In this document: positions 28,922-37,772 of the stretch, piece by piece
Position numbering within the stretch: the stretch's first letter is position 1
Layout of the letters: each line of letters starts with the position of its first letter
Assembly (NCBI RefSeq): GCF_011762155.1
Contig: NZ_JAASQL010000001.1
Coordinates: 1,674,001-1,738,000 of the forward strand
Source of the DNA: Wenyingzhuangia heitensis
GTDB lineage: Bacteria; Bacteroidota; Bacteroidia; Flavobacteriales; Flavobacteriaceae
Reading direction: 5' to 3'
DNA length: 64,000 bases
Program-made: the position numbers and the translations under genes
The notes under the pieces: model-generated
Seen by the model: only the letters and a program-made list of their open reading frames with translations
What the model was told of the DNA's origin: nothing
The model's database searches: none

Positions 28922-31738
28922 ATGAAAATTAAAGAATATTCAAATAAGTTAGTTTTACTGATCCTTTTGCTTTTAACAGGGGTGGTAAGTTCGGCACAAG
29001 AATCCTTTTTTAAAAAATTAGAAAAGGAGTCCGTGGCATCTACAAATACCGTTGTATGGGAATCTATGTCTGCAGGAAATTCGGGTTTTGCTAATTTATT
29101 GCGTTACCATCCAACCATTCCAAAATTAGTGGCTTTTTGTCCGGATATGTGGAATGCCTATCAAACAGAAAATAATGGAACGAGTTGGTATGGAACTACT
29201 GACCCTGATGGTGATGGCTCTTTTTATCATTTAAGAGACTTAGGTTACTCTGTAAGTGAACCTACTTTTGCGTTGGCTTTAGGACGATCAGAATTGTGGC
29301 AAAGTACAGATACAGGAAAAACCTGGAAAGTTGTGCCTAATTGTCCTTGGTATAAAGTAGATACGGATGGAAGCGATTTAGAAGGATGGAAACCTAAAAT
29401 GGCTACTTTGGCTATTGATCCTACAGATAAAAATGTTTGGTATGCAGCAGGTGGTGCTAATGTAAAAAGACAAATGTGGGTTTCTTCTTTTCAGAAAAGT
29501 ACAGCAGCAACACCACATGGAAATAGTGCTCTGTTAGAAGGGAAATTATGGAGAACTAAAAATGGAGGTAAAAGTTGGTATCTGTCTAATAAAGGAATTC
29601 ATCCTAAAGCACAAGTAGGGAATATTATTGTAAATCCAACAAATTCTAAGCAGGTTTTTGCGGCTTCTAACTACGGATTGTATCGTTCTGATAACGGAGG
29701 AAAAAGTTGGAAGCATATTTCTAAAGGAAAGTTAGAGAATGATATTATTAGAGATATGGACTTTTATTACAATGCCAAAACAGGTCAGTTTATTTTGTAT
29801 CTAATAGACCAGGTTCATTACCAGCCTATGGGTAAAACAACTACTTGTACCGGAGGAATTTTTTATTCAGAAGATGAAGGAGTAACTTGGAGAAAAATGA
29901 ATGGAGATTTAGGGTTAGATATCAATCAATTGAGTGGTGGAGTACCACAAAACTATTACAAATACATTGCCAAATGGTTTGGGATTTCGTCTAGTAAAGC
30001 AAAAAAACTATATCCTGAATTGCCTAAAAATGCTGTACAAAGTTTTAATATGATTTGTGCAGACCCAAGTCGAGAAGGAGCTTTATATATTGGTTTTGCA
30101 GATCCTCAAAAATCGTATTCTATTTTACCAGGTCGTGTTTGGACAACAGATAATTATGGAAGAAAATGGACAAATACTGCAAGAATGTATACTGATGCTT
30201 GGGAAAAAGACAAACAGTATTGGAAATCTAGAAACAATCCTACACATCAAAATATGACCGTAGGACATTATTCTCCGCATATGCGTTTTGGAACCGATTA
30301 TGCTTTACGTTCTTTAAGAGCAATGGATGTTGGTGTGGATGGAAGTGTGATGATGGTGTCTGACCATAGTACTATGTTAAGTACAGACCACGGAAAAAGC
30401 TGGCATCAAGTAGACGAAGATACAACACCTTCTGGAGCAATTGTAGGACGTGGAAATAGTAATTTACCAGCGTTACATATAGCACAAGACAAACGATTTA
30501 AATCGACTCTTTTAGGTTCTAGTGAAAATTATCTTTGGATTCCTACTGGAGAAAAATTGAATGGAACTCAAGCTTTACAATTTGTAAACAGCACACAATC
30601 GTCTGTAAACTGTATTGCTTTTGATCCTTATGATGCAAAAACGGTATATTCTACTTCTAGTCGACAAGAAGAAAAACAATACATGTATAAAAGTAAAGAT
30701 GGCGGACAAAATTGGAAGGAGTATTCTGTAGCTACACCTGCAACTAAAAAATGGTTTGATGATTTTTATACCAATGGATTGACTATAGATCCTATCAATA
30801 ATCAATATATGTATTATGGAATTACTCAAATAGTAAATGCTAAACGCGGATTAGAAGGAGGTTTTTTTGTATCTAAGGATTATGGAAAAACGTTTCAGCA
30901 AAGCAATGCTGGTTTGCCTTCTCCTAGCAGAATTAACGATATTGAATTTGACCCAAGAGATGAAACACGTGCTTCTTTATTTGCGGCAGCTCAACACAGT
31001 CAGTCGGGATATTTTAAAGAAGCTCCTAATACAAAAGAAGGAGGCTTATATCATTCAACAAACCGAGGAACAACATGGACTAAAATTAATACTCCTAAAA
31101 AGGTAAAAGGAGTTCATTTTATAACAATAGATCATACCAACCGTATGTATATTTCTACAGGATACAGAAAAGCTAAAACAGGAGGTGTTTGGTATACAGA
31201 TGATTTTGGATACTCTTGGAATCAAATATTTACCTACCCAGAAGTAGAATGTGTAGAGGTTTCTCCTTTTGATCATAACCTAATTGCTGTAACGGTAAAG
31301 TTCACTGCTAAAAACCCAGGAGTATTTATCAGTCGTGATCGTGGAAAAACTTGGACTAAGAATAATAAAAATATTGGAATTCCGCATCAAATAGAAGATA
31401 TAAAATTTGATATACACAATGCAGGTGAGCTGTGGTTGGCTTCTAGAGGTTGTGGTTTTTACAAAGGAAAAATAGAAAATGGAGACAAGGTACAAGTGGT
31501 TAAAGTGTCTCAGGATGTTGTGGAAAGTAAAGATCGTAAAAAGGTGCAATTAAGTGCTAAGATTATTAATTCAGATTATTACGGACAAAAGATTGTTTGG
31601 AAATCGGAAAACCCAGGTATTGCGAAAGTCAACAAAAAAGGAGAAGTTACTCCAGTAAGCAAGGGACAAACCAAAATATGGGCTACAACCAAAGACGGTC
31701 GTTTTTCAGATTTTAGTGTGATTACCGTTTTTCCTTAA
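28922..31738 (+). CDS. Large exported Asp-box (BNR) propeller protein with C-terminal Big2 domain
   Basis: Exported protein of 938 residues with a signal peptide ending VVSSAQ. At least eleven Asp-box motifs are readable, such as STDTGKTW, TKNGGKSW, SDNGGKSW, SKDGGQNW and SRDRGKTW, spread over about 110-840. This points to two beta-propellers or one large one, like GH74 xyloglucanases, sialidases or sortilin-type proteins. The last ~80 residues resemble a bacterial Ig-like Big2 domain (IVWKSENPGIAKVNKKGEVT). I cannot assign a known enzyme family. Position after GH117 suggests a further galactan-acting hydrolase, lyase or binding protein. Six bases separate it from GH117. Confidence 0.7.
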   Translation: MKIKEYSNKLVLLILLLLTGVVSSAQESFFKKLEKESVASTNTVVWESMSAGNSGFANLLRYHPTIPKLVAFCPDMWNAYQTENNGTSWYGTTDPDGDGSFYHLRDLGYSVSEPTFALALGRSELWQSTDTGKTWKVVPNCPWYKVDTDGSDLEGWKPKMATLAIDPTDKNVWYAAGGANVKRQMWVSSFQKSTAATPHGNSALLEGKLWRTKNGGKSWYLSNKGIHPKAQVGNIIVNPTNSKQVFAASNYGLYRSDNGGKSWKHISKGKLENDIIRDMDFYYNAKTGQFILYLIDQVHYQPMGKTTTCTGGIFYSEDEGVTWRKMNGDLGLDINQLSGGVPQNYYKYIAKWFGISSSKAKKLYPELPKNAVQSFNMICADPSREGALYIGFADPQKSYSILPGRVWTTDNYGRKWTNTARMYTDAWEKDKQYWKSRNNPTHQNMTVGHYSPHMRFGTDYALRSLRAMDVGVDGSVMMVSDHSTMLSTDHGKSWHQVDEDTTPSGAIVGRGNSNLPALHIAQDKRFKSTLLGSSENYLWIPTGEKLNGTQALQFVNSTQSSVNCIAFDPYDAKTVYSTSSRQEEKQYMYKSKDGGQNWKEYSVATPATKKWFDDFYTNGLTIDPINNQYMYYGITQIVNAKRGLEGGFFVSKDYGKTFQQSNAGLPSPSRINDIEFDPRDETRASLFAAAQHSQSGYFKEAPNTKEGGLYHSTNRGTTWTKINTPKKVKGVHFITIDHTNRMYISTGYRKAKTGGVWYTDDFGYSWNQIFTYPEVECVEVSPFDHNLIAVTVKFTAKNPGVFISRDRGKTWTKNNKNIGIPHQIEDIKFDIHNAGELWLASRGCGFYKGKIENGDKVQVVKVSQDVVESKDRKKVQLSAKIINSDYYGQKIVWKSENPGIAKVNKKGEVTPVSKGQTKIWATTKDGRFSDFSVITVFP

Positions 31739-31775
31739 GAGTTAGTAAACAAAGTCAAAGATTAAAATAGATAAA

Positions 31776-32615
31776 ATGAATCAAAAAATAATTGTAATAA
31801 CAGGAGCTAGCGGCGGTGTGGGAAGTATGCTAGCTTTGGGATTAGCTAAAAAAGGAAATTATATTGTTTGCTTGGGAAGAAACAAGGAGGCTTTGTTAAA
31901 TCTTGCAAATAAAATTAATAACGAAACTCAATCCGTAGGTGGAGAAGCTACTATTGAATTGGTAGATATGATGGATGCTGAAGCCGTTGAGGTGGTAGCT
32001 AAGAAAATAAAAAAACAGTTTGGTAGAATAGATGTTTGGATTAATAATGTAGGAGTAAACAACCACAATGCTATTGGACCTACTTGGGAATTAGAGCCTA
32101 AGAATTGGTGGAATGAAGTAGCACTGAACTTAAACACAGCCTATATTGGATCTGCAATTGCCATTAATCTAATGAAAGCTAAAAATTACGGGTATGTAAT
32201 AAATCTAGGAGGAGGTGGTGTACAAAAGCCAAAATCTTATGGTTCTGCATATGGAGCTGCCAAAACTGCCATTGTGAAATTTACGGAAACATTAGCATTG
32301 GAATTGGAAGCTGAAAATTTAGAAATTAAAACTTTTGCTTTTAATCCAGGGTTTATACGTAACAAAAGAACCGAGAAATTGGTGGATTCTGATGTTTGTA
32401 AAAAATACATGCCAAGGTTAGAGAATACGTTAAAACATGGTAAGATGTCTAATATAGAAGATTCTATAGAAATGATAGAGGTATTAATAAGTGGAAAAGC
32501 CAATGCTTTGACAGGTCGCTATTTTTTAGCAGATGATGATGAAATGAAAGCTGTTTTGTTGGATGTTGATAAGTATGTACAAAAAGGATTAGGGTTGTTG
32601 CATTTAAAAAAATAA
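31776..32615 (+). CDS. Short-chain dehydrogenase/reductase family protein lacking the usual catalytic serine
   Basis: Cytoplasmic NAD(P)-binding protein of 279 residues. The Rossmann glycine motif is ITGASGGVG, the NNVG motif is in INNVGVNN, and the catalytic pair Y159/K163 lies in YGAAK. The serine normally 13 residues before the tyrosine is replaced by glycine in the run LGGGGVQ (145-148). The enzyme may use another residue, act on an unusual sugar, or have lost activity. As the last gene of the galactan locus it could oxidize or reduce a released sugar such as anhydrogalactose. Its TAA stop abuts the convergent trmD stop codon with no spacer. Confidence 0.82.
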   Translation: MNQKIIVITGASGGVGSMLALGLAKKGNYIVCLGRNKEALLNLANKINNETQSVGGEATIELVDMMDAEAVEVVAKKIKKQFGRIDVWINNVGVNNHNAIGPTWELEPKNWWNEVALNLNTAYIGSAIAINLMKAKNYGYVINLGGGGVQKPKSYGSAYGAAKTAIVKFTETLALELEAENLEIKTFAFNPGFIRNKRTEKLVDSDVCKKYMPRLENTLKHGKMSNIEDSIEMIEVLISGKANALTGRYFLADDDEMKAVLLDVDKYVQKGLGLLHLKK

Positions 32616-33293
32616 TCAATCCTCTAACAAGTCAGGTCTTACTCTTTCGGTAAGTTCTAAAGCTTTGTCAGCTCTCCATTCTTCAATTTTTGGAAAGTTA
32701 CCACTTGTTAAAACCTCAGGGACTTTGGTTCCTTTATAATCAGCAGGTCTAGTGTATACAGGTGGTGATAACAAATCGTCTTGAAAAGAATCTGTTAAGG
32801 CAGAAGTTTCATCACCTAAAACACCAGGGATTAATCTAAGAATAGTATCACATAAAACAGCTGCACCTAATTCTCCACCACTTAGTACATAATCTCCAAT
32901 AGATATTTCTTTGGTAATAAATAAATCACGTACGCGTTGGTCTACTCCTTTGTAATGTCCACACAAAATAATTATGTTTTCTTTCATAGAAAGATGGTTG
33001 GCGGTACGCTGGTTTAGAGTAGGGGCATCGGGAGTCATGTAAATAATTTCATCATATTCTCTTGCTGCTTTTAGTTTGCTAATACAAGCATCAATAGGTT
33101 CTATCATCAAAACCATACCTGCACCACCACCAAATTGCATATCATCAATTTTACCGTAATCATTAATGGCATAATCTCTTAAATTATGAAAGTGAACTTC
33201 TGCTAAACCTTTGTCTTGTGCTCTTTTCATGATAGAGTGTTCAAACGGGCTTTTTATTAATTCTGGAGATACGGTGATGATGTCTATTCTCAT
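32616..33293 (-). CDS. trmD: tRNA (guanine37-N1)-methyltransferase TrmD
   Basis: SPOUT-class methyltransferase of 225 residues that methylates G37 next to the anticodon of several tRNAs and prevents frameshifting. Characteristic are the N-terminal [16 protein letters not shown], the [12 protein letters not shown] loop, and the trefoil-knot SAM site [13 protein letters not shown]. Its stop codon touches that of the SDR gene. In most bacteria rplS follows at once; here rplS is about 17.7 kb further on, beyond the galactan locus, which marks the locus as an insertion. Confidence 0.97.
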   Translation of the reverse strand: MRIDIITVSPELIKSPFEHSIMKRAQDKGLAEVHFHNLRDYAINDYGKIDDMQFGGGAGMVLMIEPIDACISKLKAAREYDEIIYMTPDAPTLNQRTANHLSMKENIIILCGHYKGVDQRVRDLFITKEISIGDYVLSGGELGAAVLCDTILRLIPGVLGDETSALTDSFQDDLLSPPVYTRPADYKGTKVPEVLTSGNFPKIEEWRADKALELTERVRPDLLED

Positions 33294-33383
33294 GTTGAAA
33301 ATTTTTGTAAAAGTAGTGTTTTAGTAAAGAGTACAAAGTATTAAATGTAAAGTTACTTAGTGCTATGTGTTGAGTCCTATGTA

Positions 33384-34229
33384 CTAAAAAGAGGCTTTGA
33401 TCATTCTATCGTTTCCAAATACATCTTTTTTTAGTTCAATATTTTTAAATCCAAGATTTTGTAGCAATTCAACCGTTTCTTTTCCTAGGTATTGATTTAT
33501 TTCGTAATACAATATTCCATTTGGTTTTAAGGCCGTTTTTGCTAGTTGAGCAATGTGTCTGTAAAAAACTAAAGGATCGTCATTGGAAACAAAAAGAGCA
33601 AGATGAGGTTCAAAATTTAACACATTTTTTTGAATTTCTATTTTTTCTAAATCTCTAACATAAGGAGGATTGCTAACAATTACATCGTATTGATTGGTTA
33701 GTTTTTTGGTCGCTAAAATATCTTGGTGAATAAATTGAATAGTTGCATTGTTGGTGGTTGCATTTCTTTTTGCGGTTGCAATTGCTTTTATGGAAACATC
33801 TATAGTAGAAACATTGGCATTTTTCATGTTTGTAGATAGGGCAATGGGAATACAACCAGACCCCGTACCAATATCTAACACATCAATTGGGGTGTTGTTT
33901 TTAAAATCATCCACAATCCAATGGACCAATTCTTCAGTTTCGGGTCTAGGAATTAAAACATGCTGATTTACTTCTAGTTTTAAATCCATAAATTCTGTAA
34001 AACCAATTAAATGTTGAATGGGTTGATGTTGTTCTAATCCTTTTATAATATCATCAATTTCATCACTTTTTTGATCCGAAATAGTTGAATTAGGTTCTAA
34101 GGCAAAGTCAATTTTAGACAATTTTAAAACATCTTCTAAAATAATTTTAAAAAAAGAATCTAGTTCCGTTTTAGGGTAATGACTCTCTAAAGTGGTATAC
34201 AATTTTTGTTTAAATGTTAGTAAAGTCAT
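33384..34229 (-). CDS. prmC: Peptide chain release factor N5-glutamine methyltransferase PrmC
   Basis: SAM-dependent methyltransferase of 281 residues that methylates the GGQ glutamine of release factors 1 and 2. It has a helical N-terminal domain (about 1-75), the SAM site DIGTGSGCIPIAL near 120, and the substrate-binding NPPYV motif near 190. A 90-base gap separates it from trmD downstream. The divergent LEA-like lipoprotein gene begins 50 bases away. Confidence 0.95.
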   Translation of the reverse strand: MTLLTFKQKLYTTLESHYPKTELDSFFKIILEDVLKLSKIDFALEPNSTISDQKSDEIDDIIKGLEQHQPIQHLIGFTEFMDLKLEVNQHVLIPRPETEELVHWIVDDFKNNTPIDVLDIGTGSGCIPIALSTNMKNANVSTIDVSIKAIATAKRNATTNNATIQFIHQDILATKKLTNQYDVIVSNPPYVRDLEKIEIQKNVLNFEPHLALFVSNDDPLVFYRHIAQLAKTALKPNGILYYEINQYLGKETVELLQNLGFKNIELKKDVFGNDRMIKASF

Positions 34230-34278
34230 TAATTGGTTTATTTATTGATATTTTTGTTGCGATTACAAATATACACAT

Positions 34279-34746
34279 ATGAATTTCGTAAAAATAAGTT
34301 TCCTTTTAATAGCTACACTTTTTGTAGTGTCTTGTTCTAATTTAAAAGCTCCAGAGTACAGAGGAGTTGGAGATGTTAAAGTATCTAAAATTATTAATGA
34401 TTCTATTACGATAAAAGCAGGTTTAAAATTTAACAATCCTAATAGAGTGGGAGGAAAAATGTCTTTAATAGATTTGCATGCAGTGGTTAACGACATTGAT
34501 TTAGGAAAATTAAAAAATCAGGAAGTTAAAGTTCCGTCTAGAAAAGACTTTTCGGTTCCTTTAGAAATTAAGTTGTCTTATGGTCAGTTATTCGATTCTA
34601 AAAAAGGGTTATTAGGATCTATTTTAAGCAGTATTATATCCAATCAAATTGATGTGAAGTTAGATGGAAAGGCAACTTTTAAAAAAATGTTAGTCAAAAA
34701 AGAGTATCCAATTCATTTTTCTGAAAAAGTTAAAATTTTAAAGTAA
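34279..34746 (+). CDS. LEA type 2-like lipoprotein
   Basis: Probable lipoprotein of 155 residues. The signal ends in the lipobox FVVSC with C19, followed by SN, an arrangement common for sorted Bacteroidota lipoproteins. The mature part has the water-stress/LEA-2 beta-sandwich pattern: KINDSITIKAGLKFNNPNRVG, DLHAVVNDIDLGKL and RKDFSVPLEIKLSYGQL. Function is unknown; such domains occur in envelope proteins. A TATTTTTG box (34249-34256) lies 22 bases upstream, but a -33 element at standard distance is missing. Its stop codon overlaps the ribD start by one base (TAATG), so the two are co-translated. Confidence 0.75.
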   Translation: MNFVKISFLLIATLFVVSCSNLKAPEYRGVGDVKVSKIINDSITIKAGLKFNNPNRVGGKMSLIDLHAVVNDIDLGKLKNQEVKVPSRKDFSVPLEIKLSYGQLFDSKKGLLGSILSSIISNQIDVKLDGKATFKKMLVKKEYPIHFSEKVKILK

Positions 34747-35795
34747 TGGATGCAATGCATTTAAAATACATGCAACGAGCGATTGCTTTGGGGCATAAAG
34801 GAACAAGATTGTCTTACCCTAATCCGTCTGTAGGAGCTGTAATAGTTTGTAATGATGTAATTATTGGTGAAGGTTATACAGATGCTTATGGAGGACCCCA
34901 TGCAGAGGTAAACGCAATCAATTCAGTAAAAGATGAGAGTTTACTAAGCAAATCTACCATGTATGTTACCTTAGAACCTTGCTCGCATTACGGAAAAACG
35001 CCCCCTTGTGCTAATTTGATAGAGGCAAAAAAAATCCCGAAAATTTACATTGGTTGCATGGATACTTTTTCAAAAGTATCGGGTAAAGGAATAGAAATTT
35101 TGTTGAAAGCGGGTAGAGAGGTACATGTAGGAATTTTAGAAGAGGAGTGTTTAGAATTGCACAAACGTTTTTTAACATTCCATAACAAACAAAGGCCTTA
35201 TGTAATTTTAAAATGGGCAGAAACTAAAGATGGATTTATAGATAAAGAAAGAATTGTTGATGGAATAGAAGATGCTAAACCCACATGGATTTCTAACGAA
35301 TTGTCACAACAAAAAGTACATCAAATTAGAGCAGAAGAGCATGCTATTTTGGTAGGAACCAAAACGGCTCTAAAAGACAACCCTAGTTTGACGACAAGAA
35401 GTGTTGCAGGAGCATCTCCTATTAGAATTCTGGTAGATAGAACGCTTAAAGTGCCACAACATTATAGCTTGTATAGCGGAGAAGTAAAAACTTTTGTGTT
35501 TACCGAGCAAAATGCAGTTCATGAAAATGTGGTGTTCAAACAAATAGATTTTTCTAAAAGTATTTTGCCTCAAATTTTGGCAGAATTGCATCAAGAAAAC
35601 ATACAGTCTGTATTGGTAGAAGGAGGAAAACAATTACTAACTTCTTTTATTGAGGAAGATTTATGGGATGAAGCTTTGGTTTTTGTGGGGAAATCTCAAT
35701 TTACCAAAGGAGTAACTGCTCCAGAAATAAAATTAAAACCAATAAAAGAATCTTATTTGCAAGGAGATTTGTTAAAACATTATATTTCTAGCTAA
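34746..35795 (+). CDS. ribD: Bifunctional riboflavin biosynthesis protein RibD (deaminase/reductase)
   Basis: Cytoplasmic enzyme of 349 residues catalysing the second and third steps of riboflavin synthesis. The N-terminal cytidine-deaminase-like domain has zinc ligands H52 in HAEVN, C79 in EPCSHYGKTPPC, and C88, with E54 as the proton shuttle. The C-terminal reductase domain (about 150-349) has the NADPH-binding pattern PYVILKWAETKDGFI and the LVEGGKQLL motif. It is translationally coupled to the lipoprotein gene upstream and followed after one base by a membrane transporter gene. Confidence 0.96.
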   Translation: MDAMHLKYMQRAIALGHKGTRLSYPNPSVGAVIVCNDVIIGEGYTDAYGGPHAEVNAINSVKDESLLSKSTMYVTLEPCSHYGKTPPCANLIEAKKIPKIYIGCMDTFSKVSGKGIEILLKAGREVHVGILEEECLELHKRFLTFHNKQRPYVILKWAETKDGFIDKERIVDGIEDAKPTWISNELSQQKVHQIRAEEHAILVGTKTALKDNPSLTTRSVAGASPIRILVDRTLKVPQHYSLYSGEVKTFVFTEQNAVHENVVFKQIDFSKSILPQILAELHQENIQSVLVEGGKQLLTSFIEEDLWDEALVFVGKSQFTKGVTAPEIKLKPIKESYLQGDLLKHYISS

Positions 35796-35796
35796 A

Positions 35797-36663
35797 ATGG
35801 TTTATCTCTTACTAAGCATTTTTTTTACAACGGCAGCTTTTTTAACACTAAAAGAGTTTAATAGGTTTAAAATAGACAACCTTGTAGGAATTGTAGTTAG
35901 CTATTTTACAGCATTGCTTATAGGTAGTTTTTTTAGTGGTTCTTTTACTTTTACTACTTTTTATGTAGACAAACCTTGGGTTTGGGGAGCTGTTGGAATT
36001 TCCACAATTTTTATTATTGTATTTAATTTAATGGCACTTACCGCTCAGAAAGGAGGTTTGTCTGTAATGTCTGTTGCCAATAAAATGAGTGTGGTAATTC
36101 CCATAAGTTTTGGTGTTTTGTTGTATAATGAGGCATTAGGACCTTTAAAAATACTAGGAATTGTAGCAGCTTTGTTAGGAGTTTGGTTTACGTCTAAAAA
36201 AGAAGGAGTAGATAAGTTTGACAAACGTTTTTGGTATTTGCCTTTCTTTATCTTTATTGGGAGTGGTTTGGCAGATTCATTAATCAATCACATGCAAACT
36301 TTTTTAGTTCCTCAGGATGAAATTGCCATTTTCTCAACTTCTTTGTTTTGGTTTTGTGGAGTCATAGGAGTAGCGTTATGTTTGATAAAATACGCTCTGG
36401 GCAAACTCCGTATTACATTTAAAAGTATTGTTGGTGGTCTGGTTTTGGGAGTTCCTAACTATTTTTCTATTTATTATATTTTAAAAGCTTTGTCTTACGG
36501 AACAATACAAACAGCATTGGTATTTTCATTAAATAACTTGCTAGTGGTGTTGCTTTCTGTTTTTTTAGGAGTGGTTTTGTATAAGGAAAAATTAAGCAAA
36601 CAAAATTATATAGGAATAGCAATGTCTGCATTTGCAATTGTTTTATTATATTTTGCCATATGA
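35797..36663 (+). CDS. EamA/DMT-family transporter
   Basis: Membrane protein of 288 residues with about ten predicted helices in two repeated halves, as in the EamA drug/metabolite transporter group. The first half ends near VAALLGVWFTS and the second near IGIAMSAFAIVLLYFA, both matching the helix-5 and helix-10 pattern. The substrate is unknown. It starts one base after ribD and overlaps the YigZ-like gene by four bases (ATGA), so it belongs to the ribD operon. Flavin export or uptake is only a guess from the context. Confidence 0.82.
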   Translation: MVYLLLSIFFTTAAFLTLKEFNRFKIDNLVGIVVSYFTALLIGSFFSGSFTFTTFYVDKPWVWGAVGISTIFIIVFNLMALTAQKGGLSVMSVANKMSVVIPISFGVLLYNEALGPLKILGIVAALLGVWFTSKKEGVDKFDKRFWYLPFFIFIGSGLADSLINHMQTFLVPQDEIAIFSTSLFWFCGVIGVALCLIKYALGKLRITFKSIVGGLVLGVPNYFSIYYILKALSYGTIQTALVFSLNNLLVVLLSVFLGVVLYKEKLSKQNYIGIAMSAFAIVLLYFAI

Positions 36664-37280
36664 GTAAAGAATTAACAACTTACAATACAATAGACACACC
36701 CGTAACTCAAGTATTGTATAAAGACAAAGGGAGTAAGTTTATTGGTTTTTTGTTTCCGGTAACTACCGAAGAAGAGGTTAAAGAACGTTTAGAAGAAATA
36801 AAAAAACAATACCACGATGCTAGACATTGGTGTTATGCATATCGATTAGATTTTGATGGATTAACGTATAGGGTAAATGATGACGGTGAACCTAGCAACA
36901 CGGCAGGACAACCCATTTACGGACAATTATTGGCAAAAGATGTGACCAATGTGTTATTGATTGTGGTTCGTTATTTTGGGGGGATAAAATTGGGTGTAGG
37001 AGGTTTGATAAAAGCTTATAGAACTTGTGCTGAAGAAACTTTAGCAGAAGCAAACATACAAGAAAAAACAATAAAAAAATCTTTTCTAATAAATAGTTCT
37101 TATGAGCATGTAGATAAAGTAATGCGAATTATTAAGACCTACGATCTTGAAATTGAAAAGCAAGAAATGTATTTAGACTGCAATTTTACATTACTTTCTC
37201 CTGTGGCTATTTTTAACAACGTAATTCAAGCTTTTGAAGAATTACGTTGTGTTAAAATTACTGTTGCAGATGAAGAATAA
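36660..37280 (+). CDS. YigZ/IMPACT family protein
   Basis: Protein of 206 residues. The N-terminal IMPACT (UPF0029) domain shows SKFIGFLFPV, YHDARHWCYAYRL and NDDGEPSNTAGQPIYGQL. The C-terminal part (about 140-206) is the DUF1949 ferredoxin-like domain. YigZ-type proteins bind nucleic acids or translation components, but no precise role is established. It is the last gene of the ribD operon and converges on the thioesterase gene with a one-base gap. Confidence 0.92.
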   Translation: MSKELTTYNTIDTPVTQVLYKDKGSKFIGFLFPVTTEEEVKERLEEIKKQYHDARHWCYAYRLDFDGLTYRVNDDGEPSNTAGQPIYGQLLAKDVTNVLLIVVRYFGGIKLGVGGLIKAYRTCAEETLAEANIQEKTIKKSFLINSSYEHVDKVMRIIKTYDLEIEKQEMYLDCNFTLLSPVAIFNNVIQAFEELRCVKITVADEE

Positions 37281-37281
37281 C

Positions 37282-37683
37282 TTATTGATTTAAAATTGTT
37301 TTTAAAATATTTTCAGGACATCTAATAGGTCTGTTTCTTTGCATGTCTACAAACACCAATGTAGATTCTCCAGTTGTTAACAATTCATCGTGCTGATTAT
37401 ACACTTTATAGGTAAATATAATTTTAACATCGGGAGTCTGTTTTATAGCAGTTTTTATCGTTAAAAAATCATCGTATTTTGCAGGTTTTTTAAAAGTAGT
37501 TTTTAAGTCTACCACAGGTAGCATTACACCCATGTCTTCCATACTTTTGTAAGAGATTCCAACTTCTCTAAGATACTCTATACGAGCGGTTTCAAAGTAT
37601 CTAGCATAGTTGCTATGATGCACATATTGCATCTTGTCTGTTTCGTAATATTTTACTCTAAAACTATAGTTTTTAGTTATCAT
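37282..37683 (-). CDS. YbgC-like acyl-CoA thioesterase
   Basis: Hot-dog fold thioesterase of 133 residues. The segment YYETDKMQYVHHSNYARYFE, continuing TARIEYLRE, is the 4HBT/YbgC signature, with D16 as the likely catalytic acid and a tyrosine/histidine pair following. It hydrolyses short- or medium-chain acyl-CoA; the precise substrate is unknown. It is divergent from dnaA, with about 190 bases between the two start codons. Confidence 0.88.
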   Translation of the reverse strand: MITKNYSFRVKYYETDKMQYVHHSNYARYFETARIEYLREVGISYKSMEDMGVMLPVVDLKTTFKKPAKYDDFLTIKTAIKQTPDVKIIFTYKVYNQHDELLTTGESTLVFVDMQRNRPIRCPENILKTILNQ

Positions 37684-37763
37684 GTGTTAATTGTAAAATT
37701 AATATTAGTGTATGTAAAAAAAACATGAAATACAATAGGCAAAGGGTTTTTTTATAATGAATT

Positions 37764-37772
37764 TTATTCACA
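37764..37772 (+). other. Single DnaA box upstream of dnaA
   Basis: TTATTCACA fits the DnaA box TTATNCACA and lies 105 bases before the dnaA start. Only one clear copy is present in this interval, so autoregulation of dnaA is more likely than a replication origin. Confidence 0.4.

Larger units (their letters stand above)
15146..32615 (+). other. Polysaccharide utilization locus (agar/porphyran-type galactan), inserted between trmD and rplS
   Basis: Nine co-directional genes: HTCS regulator, GH86, sulfatase, GH86, MFS sugar porter, exported TIM-barrel protein, GH117, Asp-box/Big2 protein and SDR. Gaps between the last eight are 1 to 37 bases, so they probably form one operon starting at 19475, with the HTCS gene separately transcribed. 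No SusC/SusD pair is present. The flanking trmD and rplS genes run the other way. The substrate class is inferred from GH86 plus GH117; sulfatase presence favours a sulfated galactan such as porphyran or funoran. Confidence 0.75.

Noticed and set aside
14868-32618. Direct repeats or integrase at the borders of the galactan locus
   Set aside because: I compared the sequences near 14868-15145 and around 32616 and saw no convincing repeat, transposase or recombinase. The insertion mechanism remains open.
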